Source: Terribacillus saccharophilus (GTDB taxonomy: Bacteria; Bacillota; Bacilli; Bacillales; Amphibacillaceae). From it: a stretch of DNA of 64,000 bases. Positions within the stretch are counted from its first letter, which is position 1; each line of letters starts with the position of its first letter. Below are positions 47,052 to 55,905 of the stretch, piece by piece. The notes beneath the pieces are model-generated. The model made no database searches, was not told the DNA's origin, and saw only the letters and a list, made by a program, of their open reading frames with translations. The position numbers and the translations under genes were made by a program. The stretch spans positions 744,001-808,000 of the forward strand of contig FOCD01000001.1 in assembly GCA_900110015.1 (NCBI GenBank), given 5' to 3'.

Positions 47052-47930
47052 TCAGCTGTTGGTTAAAATCTGCTTAATGACGACGGACAATATATTTCCA
47101 GCAGTTTTCGGGGCGACAATACCAGGCAGGCTTAATGCATGGATCGCTTCAATCCCTCGTTTTTTCGCATAATCGAAGTCTACTCCGCCCGGCTTGGAAG
47201 CAAGATCGATGATCAGCGTCTGAACAGGCAGCTGTTCGATGATTGCTTTTTTCACAACAAGTGCTGGTATTGTATTGATTAGGATATCAGTATCCTTTAC
47301 CATTTCCGGGAGACGATCGAGGAAAAAGGCGCGCATTCCCATTTCACTTATCCGAGCAATATCGGCATCGTGAATCGATCCGACTTGTACATTAGCACCA
47401 AGTGCATCGAATTTGCTTGCCACACTTATACCGACACGTCCGAAACCAAGCACAACGACCTTGGAGCCATGAATAGTGAAATCAGTATGTTTGATTGCAG
47501 TCATAATGGCTCCCTCGGCAGTAGGGATTGAATTATAAATTGCGACGTCATCTCTATCGAACAAGGAAACAAGACGCAAATTTCGTTTCTCGCATAATTT
47601 TGTGAGATAGTCATTTGTAATACCTGTAAAAATGACACAATCCTTTGGCAGTTGATCTACCCAGCTCTCGGTCAGCTGAATATTCTTATCGGAGAATACT
47701 GTTTCAATCTGTCCATTAGAGCCAACTCCGGGAATTGGAAGAATAATTGCGTCCAGACTTTGTGGATTTATGTCCTCCAACTCCCGCTGGATACCGCCGG
47801 TGAAGCTTTGACTGATTTGTTCGAAGCCCACCGCAAATACAGATGCATTCGCACTGCACTGTAAACTGCGAATCATCTCCAAGTAGCGGGCATCACCGCC
47901 AAGAACAGCGATAGTCAATTCAGTGGTCAA
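47052..47930 (-). CDS. dpaA: Dipicolinate synthase subunit A
   Basis: A 292-residue NAD(P)-binding subunit (SpoVFA). An N-terminal DpaA_N domain starts TIAVLGGDARYLEMIRSL, and a central Rossmann motif reads VVLGFGRVGISVASKFDALG. It oxidises the product of DapA to dipicolinate. The start is TTG at 47930 behind GAGGTGA. A near-perfect sigma-K promoter lies about 70 bp upstream, matching mother-cell expression late in sporulation. Confidence 0.96.
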   Translation of the reverse strand: MTTELTIAVLGGDARYLEMIRSLQCSANASVFAVGFEQISQSFTGGIQRELEDINPQSLDAIILPIPGVGSNGQIETVFSDKNIQLTESWVDQLPKDCVIFTGITNDYLTKLCEKRNLRLVSLFDRDDVAIYNSIPTAEGAIMTAIKHTDFTIHGSKVVVLGFGRVGISVASKFDALGANVQVGSIHDADIARISEMGMRAFFLDRLPEMVKDTDILINTIPALVVKKAIIEQLPVQTLIIDLASKPGGVDFDYAKKRGIEAIHALSLPGIVAPKTAGNILSVVIKQILTNS

Positions 47931-47995
47931 ACTCTCACCTCGCTTTGAAGCGTATTTTCTTAAACTTTCATCAATGTGATTAGTTGCTTTCGAAT

Positions 47996-48022
47996 TATCA
48001 TATGAGGATTACCGCAAGGAGT
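47996..48022 (-). promoter_or_regulatory. Sigma-K promoter of dpaAB
   Basis: AC at 48022-48021, exactly 16 bp spacer, then CATATGATA at 48004-47996; this fits the sigma-K consensus AC-N16-CATANNNTA at every fixed position. Confidence 0.8.
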
Positions 48023-48044
48023 GATTGAATTGAGGCATACTGTA

Positions 48045-48084
48045 AACACAAAAAAAGCCAGTGCTTTATGCACTGGCTACATTT
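48045..48084 (-). terminator. ymxH terminator
   Basis: Stem GCCAGTGC with an AT loop and TTTTTTT tail. Confidence 0.9.
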
Positions 48085-48313
48085 ACGTACGTATTAAAAT
48101 CATATGTTTTCCGATTGTCTGGATTTCTTCCCAGGCAATTCGATTATCGCTGCCTTCCTTGCGTAACCCGAACCATTTGTAATTCGGTATGAGAAATGCA
48201 TCGATTTTTCCTGTGACAGGGTTGAACTCTATATCAGTCTGACCAAGCACACCTAAACGTTCGCCATTGTTCACATCAATGATCTCTTTATCACCTATGT
48301 CCTTGAAACGCAA
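48083..48313 (-). CDS. ymxH: YmxH/YlmC family PRC-barrel protein
   Basis: A 76-residue PRC-barrel protein (DIGDKEIIDVNNGERLGVLGQTDI) of the YlmC/YmxH sporulation-associated family. Function is unclear. The start is TTG behind a GGAG sequence. It follows mlpA, as in B. subtilis. Confidence 0.92.
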   Translation of the reverse strand: MRFKDIGDKEIIDVNNGERLGVLGQTDIEFNPVTGKIDAFLIPNYKWFGLRKEGSDNRIAWEEIQTIGKHMILIRT

Positions 48314-48329
48314 AGCAGATCAGCTCCTT

Positions 48330-49544
48330 TTATTTTGGTGCAACAATCGCTCTTGCCTGTTCCTTACCGAATATCTGCTGGATGACAGCATCGACATCAT
48401 CCATCGTAACGCTATCGATCTTTTCGATTAATTCATTTAAGGATGGATGCTTGCCGAGCAGCAATTCATTACGGCCATTTCGGCTCATTCTGCTATTCGT
48501 ACTTTCCAGTCCAAGCATATAATTCCCTTTCAGCTGCTCTTTCGTATTGCGGAACTCTTTGTCAGTAATGCCGTCTGCTTTCAGCTTCTCCAACGTCAAA
48601 CGGATTGTTTCCTGAAGCTCATCCAGCTGTTCTTTGCCAGTTCCGGCATAGATAGTGAGCATACCGCTGTCCAGGTATGTACTATGATAGGAGAACACAG
48701 AATAAGCCAAGCCTTTCTCCTCTCGCACATCCTGGAATAATCTTGAACTCATGCTACCGCCCAAGACATTGTTCACAACTGTCAGACTGTAGCTTGCTGG
48801 ATCATCCAGCTCCAGACCCTGATACCCGATTGTTAAATGGGCTTGTTCTGTTTCCTTGGATCGGCTAATTGTATTTGGTATGAATGGAGGCGCATGAAGC
48901 GCTCTATGAGCAGATTCAGCTTGGAACGTACCAAACTGGTCCTCTACAGTCTTGATGAAAGATTCGTCCACATTACCAGCCACAGAAACGACCATTTTCT
49001 CCGGCACATAATGAGACTCTTTGTAATTTCTTACAGACTCACTTGTAAAACTCATAAGCGTGCTTTCCGTACCGAGAATAGGCAAGCCCAGTGGATGTTT
49101 TCCATAAGCAGCTTCTGCTAGCCAGTCATGGATAATATCATCCGGCGTATCTTCTGCCATCTTGATTTCCTCAAGAACTACTTTCTGCTCCTTCTCAATT
49201 TCCTCTTGTAAAAATTGAGATTCAAAGAACATGTCAGCTAACACTTCTAGTGCGAATTCCTTATGTGTATCCAGTACTTTAGCGTAATAGCATGTATATT
49301 CTTTTGAGGTAAATGCATTGACCATGCCTCCGATAGCATCGAATGCCTCTGCTAATTCTTTGGCGGAACGATTTTTCGTACCTTTGAAGAACATATGCTC
49401 TAAAAAGTGCGACAAACCATTATTGTTCTCTTCTTCATTTCTTGAACCAGTCAAGATCCAAATGCCGATCGTAACGGAACGTACAGATGGCATGTTTTCT
49501 ACTACAACTCGTAGTCCATTTTTGCAAGTGTGCGTTTGCAGCAA
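48330..49544 (-). CDS. mlpA: M16 zinc peptidase MlpA (YmxG)
   Basis: A 404-residue M16 peptidase with intact HFLEH in NGLSHFLEHMFFKGT and distal Glu in EEIKMAEDTPDD. The C-terminal half has LGGSMSSRLFQDVREEKGLAYS. B. subtilis MlpA was linked to processing and to regulation of the aprE protease gene. The start is TTG at 49544, with GGGAGG 8 nt upstream, giving MLQTHTCKNGLRV like B. subtilis; the longer frame to 49598 runs into ylxY. Confidence 0.94.
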   Translation of the reverse strand: MLQTHTCKNGLRVVVENMPSVRSVTIGIWILTGSRNEEENNNGLSHFLEHMFFKGTKNRSAKELAEAFDAIGGMVNAFTSKEYTCYYAKVLDTHKEFALEVLADMFFESQFLQEEIEKEQKVVLEEIKMAEDTPDDIIHDWLAEAAYGKHPLGLPILGTESTLMSFTSESVRNYKESHYVPEKMVVSVAGNVDESFIKTVEDQFGTFQAESAHRALHAPPFIPNTISRSKETEQAHLTIGYQGLELDDPASYSLTVVNNVLGGSMSSRLFQDVREEKGLAYSVFSYHSTYLDSGMLTIYAGTGKEQLDELQETIRLTLEKLKADGITDKEFRNTKEQLKGNYMLGLESTNSRMSRNGRNELLLGKHPSLNELIEKIDSVTMDDVDAVIQQIFGKEQARAIVAPK

Positions 49545-49584
49545 ATTTAAATCCTCCCAATCAGCAATATAACTCGCTGTACCA

Positions 49585-50538
49585 TTATCTTCCTTCATTC
49601 AATATCGTATCCAAAGTCGATACACTGTACCCTTTGTCTTCAATAGCTTTTAACATTTCAGCTAATCCAGCCTCCACAACAGGAGTGGGATGCATCAAAA
49701 TAAAAGCTCCCGGATGCAGTTTTTCGGTCACGCGTTTCATCATAACAGGAACTGTCGGTTTTTGCCAATCTATGGTATCGACAGACCAAAGAATTGTCTC
49801 CATTTCCTGGTCATCGGCAGCTTGAATGGTCCCATCATTAAAGCTCCCGCTTGGAGGTGCAAAATAGACTGGTTTATCACCTGTAATTGCATGGATGATT
49901 TCATTCGTCTGGCTTATCTGCTCCGCCGAATCGGTCTGGCTCATTCGACTCATATCAGGATGGTTGTATGCGTGGTTCCCAATGACATGCCCTTCTTCCT
50001 TGATCATTTCGACTAGCTGGTTATGCTCTTTCGCCCATTTACCTTCAATAAAGAAATTAGCTTTGGCATTTGCATCCTTCAATGTCTGCAAGATTGCAGG
50101 AATGTGATCTTCTCCCCATGAGACATTGATTAATAAGGCAACCTGCTCCTGATCTTCCCTGGCGCGGTATATTGGCGATGCTGGCAGCTCATCCAGTGTT
50201 ATTTCAGGTTTTACTTCTTTTACTACAAGCAGCTCCCTATCGAATATACCTGCCTTCTTCATCTTTTCCAAAGAAGCGTCGACATCTACCTTGATGCCAG
50301 CCTTTCCGGGCACCTTTTTCCATATCTTATCGATTCGCGCATTTTCAGCCGGCTGTTCGACTTCTTTGCGCACCGCTTCTATTTCCTGCCGTAGCTCCTG
50401 TTCATCTGTCCGTACTGCTATATCAGAAAAAACTGGATGATGGTTGACAGACGCTGTCTGATACGGCATATGCCCGCTATCGATGAGCAGAAATAGCAGT
50501 GTGACAAATACAACCAGGTGAATGATAATCCGGTGCAT
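49585..50538 (-). CDS. ylxY: YlxY, polysaccharide deacetylase-like sporulation protein
   Basis: A 317-residue protein with an N-terminal signal anchor (IIIHLVVFVTLLFLLI), a coiled linker and a NodB-fold domain. Motif 2 (HAYNHPDM), the WSVDTIDW motif and the final LMHP are kept. The catalytic TFDDG motif is replaced by NVSWGEDH, and the RPPxG motif reads APPSGS. Activity as a deacetylase is therefore uncertain. The ATG at 50538 has GGAGG 8 nt upstream. Confidence 0.9.
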   Translation of the reverse strand: MHRIIIHLVVFVTLLFLLIDSGHMPYQTASVNHHPVFSDIAVRTDEQELRQEIEAVRKEVEQPAENARIDKIWKKVPGKAGIKVDVDASLEKMKKAGIFDRELLVVKEVKPEITLDELPASPIYRAREDQEQVALLINVSWGEDHIPAILQTLKDANAKANFFIEGKWAKEHNQLVEMIKEEGHVIGNHAYNHPDMSRMSQTDSAEQISQTNEIIHAITGDKPVYFAPPSGSFNDGTIQAADDQEMETILWSVDTIDWQKPTVPVMMKRVTEKLHPGAFILMHPTPVVEAGLAEMLKAIEDKGYSVSTLDTILNEGR

Positions 50539-50608
50539 TCCCATCCCTCCTCTAATCTAGCTTATGAGGGGATGGGACAAGGAAGAACAAGCATAGCATG
50601 TTTATCCG

Positions 50609-50650
50609 TTTAAAAAAAAGAAACTGGCTAGACCAGTTTCTTCTCTCTTA
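50609..50650 (-). terminator. pnp terminator
   Basis: Stem AGAAACTGGTCTAG-type palindrome followed by TTTTTTTT. Confidence 0.9.
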
Positions 50651-50652
50651 CA

Positions 50653-52779
50653 TTATTCTGCAGTTTCCTGCTCTTCTTTTTCTTTCTTAGCCTCGACCAA
50701 TAACTGTTTATGTGAAAGGTTTACTCGTCCTTGACGGTCGATTTCCTTAACCTTCACTTTCAGTTTATCACCGATCTTAACAACATCCTCAACCTTGCCT
50801 ACACGTTCTTCAGCAAGCTCAGAGATATGAACCAAGCCGTCTTTTCCTTTGAACAATTCAACGAAGGCTCCGAATTTCTCGATTCGCTTCACTGTACCGT
50901 CGTAAACTTCGCCAACTTCGACTTCGCGTACGATGTCTGAGATAATCTGCTTCGCTTGTTCATTCTTCACAGATTCAGTTGAAGAAATGAATACAGTACC
51001 GTCTTGTTCAATATCGATCTTGACGCCAGTTTCTTCGATGATCTTATTGATTTGCTTACCGCTCGGCCCGATTACATCACGGATCTTATCCGGATTAATT
51101 GTCATAGTCAGGATCTTAGGAGCATAAGCGGAAAGCTCTTCCTTCGGTTCACTGATTGTTGACATCATATGACCAAGAATCTCCAGACGGCCTTTACGTG
51201 CTTGTGTAAGTGCCTCTTCTAAGATTTCACGGCTTAAGCCTTCGATTTTAATATCCATTTGCAGGGCTGTTACACCTTTTTCAGTACCGGCAACTTTAAA
51301 GTCCATATCGCCTAGTGCATCTTCCATACCTTGGATATCAGTAAGGATTGTATAATCATCACCAGATGCTACAAGACCCATTGCGATTCCGGCAACTGGT
51401 GCTTTGATTGGTACACCCGCAGCCATCATAGCCATCGTGCTGGCACAGATACTAGCCTGTGAAGTTGAGCCGTTTGATTCTAGGATTTCAGATACAAGTC
51501 GAATTGTATAAGGGAAATCCTTCTCATCAGGTATAACTTTCTCCAAAGCACGCTCACCAAGTGCACCATGTCCGATTTCACGACGGCCCGGTCCTCTGAT
51601 TGGCCCAGTCTCTCCGACACTGAAATGCGGGAAGTTATAGTGATGCATGAAACGTTTTGTTTCTTCTGTATCCAAGCCATCAAGAATCTGTACGTCACCA
51701 AGTGCGCCTAATGTACAAACACTAAGTGCCTGAGTCTGGCCACGTGTGAATAAAGCAGATCCGTGTGTACGAGGAAGTACGCCAATACGAGAAGACAATG
51801 GACGGATTTCATCCACTCCACGACCATCAGGACGAATCTTGTCCTTCGTGATAGCACGACGAACTTCTTCCTTCACAAGCTTGTCAAGGATGCCCTTCAC
51901 TTGCTTGATCGTAGCTTCATCGGTTTCTTGTTCTTCATAGAACGTTACTATTTCGTTTTTCACTTCACTGATTGCCGCTTCGCGTGCTTTTTTCTCATGC
52001 ACCTCGATTGCTGCTTTCAGCTGATCATAGCAGCGGCTCTTAACATCTTCAGTCAATTCCTTGTCCAAATCGAAGAGCTTAACTTCCATCTTCTCTTTAC
52101 CAACAGCAGCAGCGATCTCTTCTTGGAAAGCAACAAGTCGTTTGATCTCTTCGTGACCGAACATGATTGCTTCAAGCATGATGTCTTCTGGCACTTCTTG
52201 CGCGCCTGCTTCTACCATGTTGATTGCATCTTTAGTTCCAGCTACAGTTAGATCAATATCACTTTTCTCTTGTTGTTCTTTCGTAGGGTTAATGACGAAT
52301 TCGCCATCAACACGACCGACTACTACACCAGCGATCGGACCGTGGAATGGGATATCAGAAATGCTTAGCGCAATGGAAGAACCGATCATCGCAGCAATTT
52401 CAGAAGAATAATCCTGATCCACACTCATAACCATGCTGATAACTTGTACATCATTACGGAATCCATCCGGGAATAGAGGACGAATTGGACGGTCGATTAG
52501 ACGTGAAGCAAGTACTGCTTTCTCACTCGGACGCCCTTCTCGTTTGATGAAACCGCCTGGTATTTTACCTACTGCATATAGTCTTTCTTCGTAGTTCACT
52601 GTCAGCGGGAAGAACGGTAGGTCCTTCGGTTCCTTCGAACCAGTGACAGTGGATAGTACGGATGTATCGCCGTACTGGATGAGACAAGCGCCGTTCGCTT
52701 GCTTGGCAAGTTCTCCAATTTCAACAGAGAAAGTCTGTCCGGAAATCTCAGTGGAGAACACTTGTTTTTGGTCTGCCAT
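50653..52779 (-). CDS. pnp: Polyribonucleotide nucleotidyltransferase (PNPase)
   Basis: The main 3'-5' phosphorolytic exonuclease of Bacillus. The 708-residue protein has two RNase PH domains (the second with [24 protein letters not shown]), a KH domain ([15 protein letters not shown]) and a C-terminal S1 domain ([16 protein letters not shown]). It works with RNase Y in mRNA turnover. The ATG at 52779 has GAGAGGGG 7 nt upstream. It follows rpsO, whose terminator separates the two. Confidence 0.98.
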   Translation of the reverse strand: MADQKQVFSTEISGQTFSVEIGELAKQANGACLIQYGDTSVLSTVTGSKEPKDLPFFPLTVNYEERLYAVGKIPGGFIKREGRPSEKAVLASRLIDRPIRPLFPDGFRNDVQVISMVMSVDQDYSSEIAAMIGSSIALSISDIPFHGPIAGVVVGRVDGEFVINPTKEQQEKSDIDLTVAGTKDAINMVEAGAQEVPEDIMLEAIMFGHEEIKRLVAFQEEIAAAVGKEKMEVKLFDLDKELTEDVKSRCYDQLKAAIEVHEKKAREAAISEVKNEIVTFYEEQETDEATIKQVKGILDKLVKEEVRRAITKDKIRPDGRGVDEIRPLSSRIGVLPRTHGSALFTRGQTQALSVCTLGALGDVQILDGLDTEETKRFMHHYNFPHFSVGETGPIRGPGRREIGHGALGERALEKVIPDEKDFPYTIRLVSEILESNGSTSQASICASTMAMMAAGVPIKAPVAGIAMGLVASGDDYTILTDIQGMEDALGDMDFKVAGTEKGVTALQMDIKIEGLSREILEEALTQARKGRLEILGHMMSTISEPKEELSAYAPKILTMTINPDKIRDVIGPSGKQINKIIEETGVKIDIEQDGTVFISSTESVKNEQAKQIISDIVREVEVGEVYDGTVKRIEKFGAFVELFKGKDGLVHISELAEERVGKVEDVVKIGDKLKVKVKEIDRQGRVNLSHKQLLVEAKKEKEEQETAE

Positions 52780-52877
52780 GAATAAAGCCCCTCTCATTTA
52801 TCTTGCATCATGTCCTGTCTGTATTATGCTCCAGTTCAGGCAACGTTTATAACACTATGTAAAATAGGTTTTCTCCT

Positions 52878-52910
52878 ATAGAAAAAGCGGGAATAATTCC
52901 CGCTTCTTAG
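52878..52910 (-). terminator. rpsO terminator
   Basis: Perfect stem AAGCGGGAAT with TTTTTC tail. Confidence 0.9.
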
Positions 52911-52916
52911 TCAATC

Positions 52917-53186
52917 TTATCGGCGTAGGCCAAGTTTTTGAATTAGATCACGGTAACGTGTAACATCTTTATCGCGAAGATAGTTCAACAAGTTACGACG
53001 GCGACCAACCATTTTTAATAGGCCACGACGTGAATGGTGATCTTTTTTGTGTGTACGAAGGTGATCGTTAAGTGTAGTGATTTCCTCCGTCAAAACAGCG
53101 ATCTGTACTTCTGGTGAACCAGTGTCAGTGTCATGTGTTTTGTATTCTGCGATAAGTTGATTCTTGCGTTCTTTTGTAATTGCCAT
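52917..53186 (-). CDS. rpsO: 30S ribosomal protein S15
   Basis: An 89-residue S15, with [32 protein letters not shown], which binds the 16S rRNA three-way junction. It has its own promoter, a structured leader and a terminator, and precedes pnp, the common rpsO-pnp arrangement. S15 often represses its own translation by binding the leader. Confidence 0.98.
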   Translation of the reverse strand: MAITKERKNQLIAEYKTHDTDTGSPEVQIAVLTEEITTLNDHLRTHKKDHHSRRGLLKMVGRRRNLLNYLRDKDVTRYRDLIQKLGLRR

Positions 53187-53278
53187 TTGTTATTCCTCCT
53201 GAAAAATCTATTTGTAAACCCCATTCCCCGAGCAATCGCCGGAGCAGCAAATTGCCAAGCGAAGGTTTTCCATAGTCC
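53187..53278 (-). promoter_or_regulatory. Structured rpsO 5' leader, candidate S15 autoregulatory element
   Basis: About 85 nt between promoter and start holds GC-rich pairing segments (GGCAATTTGC; CTCCGGCGATTGCTCGGGG). S15 autoregulation through leader RNA is known in Geobacillus and others; this leader's fold is unverified. Confidence 0.45.
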
Positions 53279-53307
53279 AGATTACACTTTTTACAGACAG
53301 ATTGCAA
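53279..53307 (-). promoter_or_regulatory. rpsO sigma-A promoter
   Basis: TTGCAA at 53307-53302, 17-bp spacer ending in TG, and TAATCT at 53284-53279. Confidence 0.65.
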
Positions 53308-53324
53308 GTCTCTGGGACATGATT

Positions 53325-54263
53325 CTATGCAAAATATGCGCTAATTTGCTCTTTATCTCGATTCAGCTGTGCAACAAGTGCATCAATTCCGTTGAATTTG
53401 ACTTCTTCCCGAATGAATTTCCTCCAGGAAACAGTCACATCTTCTCCGTAGATCTGCTCATCGAAGTCAAGGATGTGTACCTCCAAATTCGGCACCACTG
53501 CATCCTGCTGGAAGGTCGGCTTGAAGCCTAGGTTCGCCATGCCAGCATATGTTTTCCCTTTAACCAGCACCTCTACAGCGTAAACACCAACCTTTGGTAA
53601 GAAATACTCCTCAGCGATACGGATATTTGCCGTCGGATAGCCGATTGTGCGGCCGCGCTGATCACCGGCGATAACTTCTCCCGTCAACGTAAGCGGATGA
53701 CCAAGTAAATCTACAGCACCTTCGATATCACCGTTACCTACCAGCTGACGGATTTTTGTCGAACTAATTTTTTCTTCCGCACTCTCTACTTTCGCTACCG
53801 CCTCATACGTAAAGGTATGCTGCTCAGCAGCTTTCTGAAGGGTAGCCGCATTCCCTGCACCTTTTTTGCCGTATGTGAAATCGAAACCGGATACTAAATG
53901 ACGAACTGCCAATCCGTTGATAAAGCGTTCGATGAAGTTCTCCGGACTAAGACTAGCTAAATCTTTCGTGAAGCCAATCAAATAAAGATAATCGATGCCC
54001 ATACTTTCGAGAATTGCTTCCTTTTCATGGAGCGGTGTCAGGTAATCCTCTCTAGTGTCCGCTTTTCCCAACACGACGGATGGATGCGGATGAAAAGTAA
54101 TAACTGCACTTTTAAGCTGATTTTCCTGGGCAGCATCTATAGCATGCTTGATGACTTCTTGATGTCCGCGGTGAATACCATCGAAAAAGCCGATCGCTGC
54201 ACTTATAGCCGGCATGTCATCCAGTTTCATTGTTTCTGAATAATTTAATTTAATCGTTTGCAT
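53325..54263 (-). CDS. ribF: Riboflavin kinase/FAD synthetase
   Basis: A bifunctional 312-residue enzyme that makes FMN and FAD. The N-terminal nucleotidyltransferase has GFFDGIHRGHQEV and FHPHPSVVLG; the C-terminal kinase has GRTIGYPTANI. The ATG at 54263 has AGGTGG just upstream; the GTG at 54272 falls inside that SD. It overlaps truB by 14 bp, so the pair is coupled. Confidence 0.97.
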   Translation of the reverse strand: MQTIKLNYSETMKLDDMPAISAAIGFFDGIHRGHQEVIKHAIDAAQENQLKSAVITFHPHPSVVLGKADTREDYLTPLHEKEAILESMGIDYLYLIGFTKDLASLSPENFIERFINGLAVRHLVSGFDFTYGKKGAGNAATLQKAAEQHTFTYEAVAKVESAEEKISSTKIRQLVGNGDIEGAVDLLGHPLTLTGEVIAGDQRGRTIGYPTANIRIAEEYFLPKVGVYAVEVLVKGKTYAGMANLGFKPTFQQDAVVPNLEVHILDFDEQIYGEDVTVSWRKFIREEVKFNGIDALVAQLNRDKEQISAYFA

Positions 54264-55170
54264 CTGTGCCACCTGCTTTCCCTGATACGAATACTCGTTT
54301 TGGCTTCAGTAAATGTGGATAGTCAGGATGTGTCTCATAAATACCGAGAAGCTGATCAGCTTTTTGTACACGGTAGAGATCTGCTTCTGCCGGCCGCGTG
54401 AGTCGCTGGCCGTATCTGACCTTTAGTTCAATTGCTTCATCTGCCTCGATCAGCGGCATAAATTCAATCGCTTTCGTGACCGGCTGCAGCAATTGTTCCA
54501 TACTTCCTGCTTCCATTGCCTCTTCCATTTTAGCAAAAGTAACCGTATCCTGTGTACGAAATGCTCCAGCCTGAGTCCGTTCCAGGCTGCTCATATGAGC
54601 CGGGTAGCCAAGAGCCTTGCCAATATCTACGCATAAAGTCCGAATATAAGTACCTTTCGAACAGCTGACCGTAAAACGGAACACGCTTCCATCTTCGCTT
54701 ACAGATGCTTTATCCAGTACAATTTCGTGAATCGTCACATGTCGAACTGGACGCTCCACGTGCTCCCCTTTCCGGGCGTATTCATATAGTTTGCGGCCGT
54801 TTACCTTAACAGCAGAATACATTGGCGGAATCTGTTCGATGTCTCCAGTAAACGCTTGGAGTACCTTTTCAATTGCTTGCAAAGATATCGGTTCTGAGAT
54901 TGTTTTTTCTTCTATGACTTCACCACTTTTGTCTTCTGTCTCAGTTGAAGTACCCAGTGTTATCTCAGCTACATAAGTTTTAGATGTATCTGTCAAATAA
55001 GGCACAACCTTCGTTGCCTGACCAATACAAAGCGGCAATACACCCTCGACGTCTGGATCCAACGTACCTGTATGCCCGATTTTTTTTGTTTGTAAAATCT
55101 TGCGTGCTTTGAACACACAATCGTGGGAAGTCATCCCCTTTGGTTTCCATAACGCTAGGATCCCATTCAC
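54250..55170 (-). CDS. truB: tRNA pseudouridine(55) synthase
   Basis: Makes pseudouridine 55 in the T loop of tRNAs. The catalytic Asp is in GHTGTLDPDVEGVLP, and CSKGTYIRTL and KVNGRKLYEYAR are typical. The start is GTG at 55170: AAAAGGGG lies about 8 nt upstream and the product begins VNGILALWKPKGMTSHD, as in B. subtilis. The longer frame to 55239 runs through the rbfA terminator. Confidence 0.95.
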   Translation of the reverse strand: MNGILALWKPKGMTSHDCVFKARKILQTKKIGHTGTLDPDVEGVLPLCIGQATKVVPYLTDTSKTYVAEITLGTSTETEDKSGEVIEEKTISEPISLQAIEKVLQAFTGDIEQIPPMYSAVKVNGRKLYEYARKGEHVERPVRHVTIHEIVLDKASVSEDGSVFRFTVSCSKGTYIRTLCVDIGKALGYPAHMSSLERTQAGAFRTQDTVTFAKMEEAMEAGSMEQLLQPVTKAIEFMPLIEADEAIELKVRYGQRLTRPAEADLYRVQKADQLLGIYETHPDYPHLLKPKRVFVSGKAGGTDAND

Positions 55171-55189
55171 TGCCAGCACCCCTTTTTGT

Positions 55190-55240
55190 ATGTAAAAAAA
55201 GAATCCCTTCCTCCCATGAAGGGCGAAGGGATTCTCCATT
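55190..55240 (-). terminator. Terminator between rbfA and truB
   Basis: Stem GAATCCCTTC with TTTTTTT tail, placed inside what is usually one operon; it should reduce readthrough into truB-ribF. Confidence 0.88.
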
Positions 55241-55245
55241 GTCTC

Positions 55246-55596
55246 TTATCTATCGGAATCGTCAAGCTCTTTAAGAAGATGCTCGATCCGATTACCTTGT
55301 TCAACTGCTTCGTCGAATTCAAATGCAAGTTCCGGTGTTTTACGCAAACGGATGCGTTTGCCGATTTCGGAACGGATGAATCCTTTTGCCTTTGCAAGGC
55401 CTAGAAGTGTGTTATGCTTCTGCTTCTCCTCGCCAAGGACGGAGATGTAGACTTTTGCCTGCTGTAGGTCTCCAGTCACTTCAACATCTGTCACTGTTAC
55501 GAAGCCAATTCGCGGATCTTTAATTTTTCTTGAAATAATGTCGCCAAGCTCTTTTTTCATTTGCTCTGCAACACGATTTGCACGTAGTTCACTCAT
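55246..55596 (-). CDS. rbfA: Ribosome-binding factor A
   Basis: A 116-residue KH-fold protein that helps mature the 30S subunit. Conserved parts are [34 protein letters not shown] and [13 protein letters not shown]. It is last gene before the terminator of the rimP-nusA-infB operon. Confidence 0.97.
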   Translation of the reverse strand: MSELRANRVAEQMKKELGDIISRKIKDPRIGFVTVTDVEVTGDLQQAKVYISVLGEEKQKHNTLLGLAKAKGFIRSEIGKRIRLRKTPELAFEFDEAVEQGNRIEHLLKELDDSDR

Positions 55597-55626
55597 ATAA
55601 TCACCTCATCATCATTCGGAGGGATG

Positions 55627-55905
55627 CTAAAGCCACTGTTTATCAGTAACTGTTCTCTCGATCTCCGGAAAAGAATCAATCAAGGCAAGCGCCTGGTCCA
55701 TCACACGTTCAGCACGAACACGATCAGGAGAGGTCGTCACCAGCTCAAAGCAAGTGCGCTGCCATAAATCATGGTAGTCAGCTTCGCTTATGCTGATATT
55801 GAAGGACCCTCCAATTCGCGTTGTGATCCGTTTGACAACTGAACGCTTATCCTTGAGAGAATGCGCGTCATAGATCATACATTCTACAACGGCAGCCAGA
55901 ATCAT
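55627..55905 (-). CDS. ylxP: YlxP, DUF503 protein
   Basis: A 92-residue protein of the DUF503/YlxP family ([15 protein letters not shown]). It is conserved between infB and rbfA; B. subtilis YlxP has been linked to ribosome assembly. Its ATG overlaps the infB stop by four bases (ATGA). Confidence 0.93.
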   Translation of the reverse strand: MILAAVVECMIYDAHSLKDKRSVVKRITTRIGGSFNISISEADYHDLWQRTCFELVTTSPDRVRAERVMDQALALIDSFPEIERTVTDKQWL

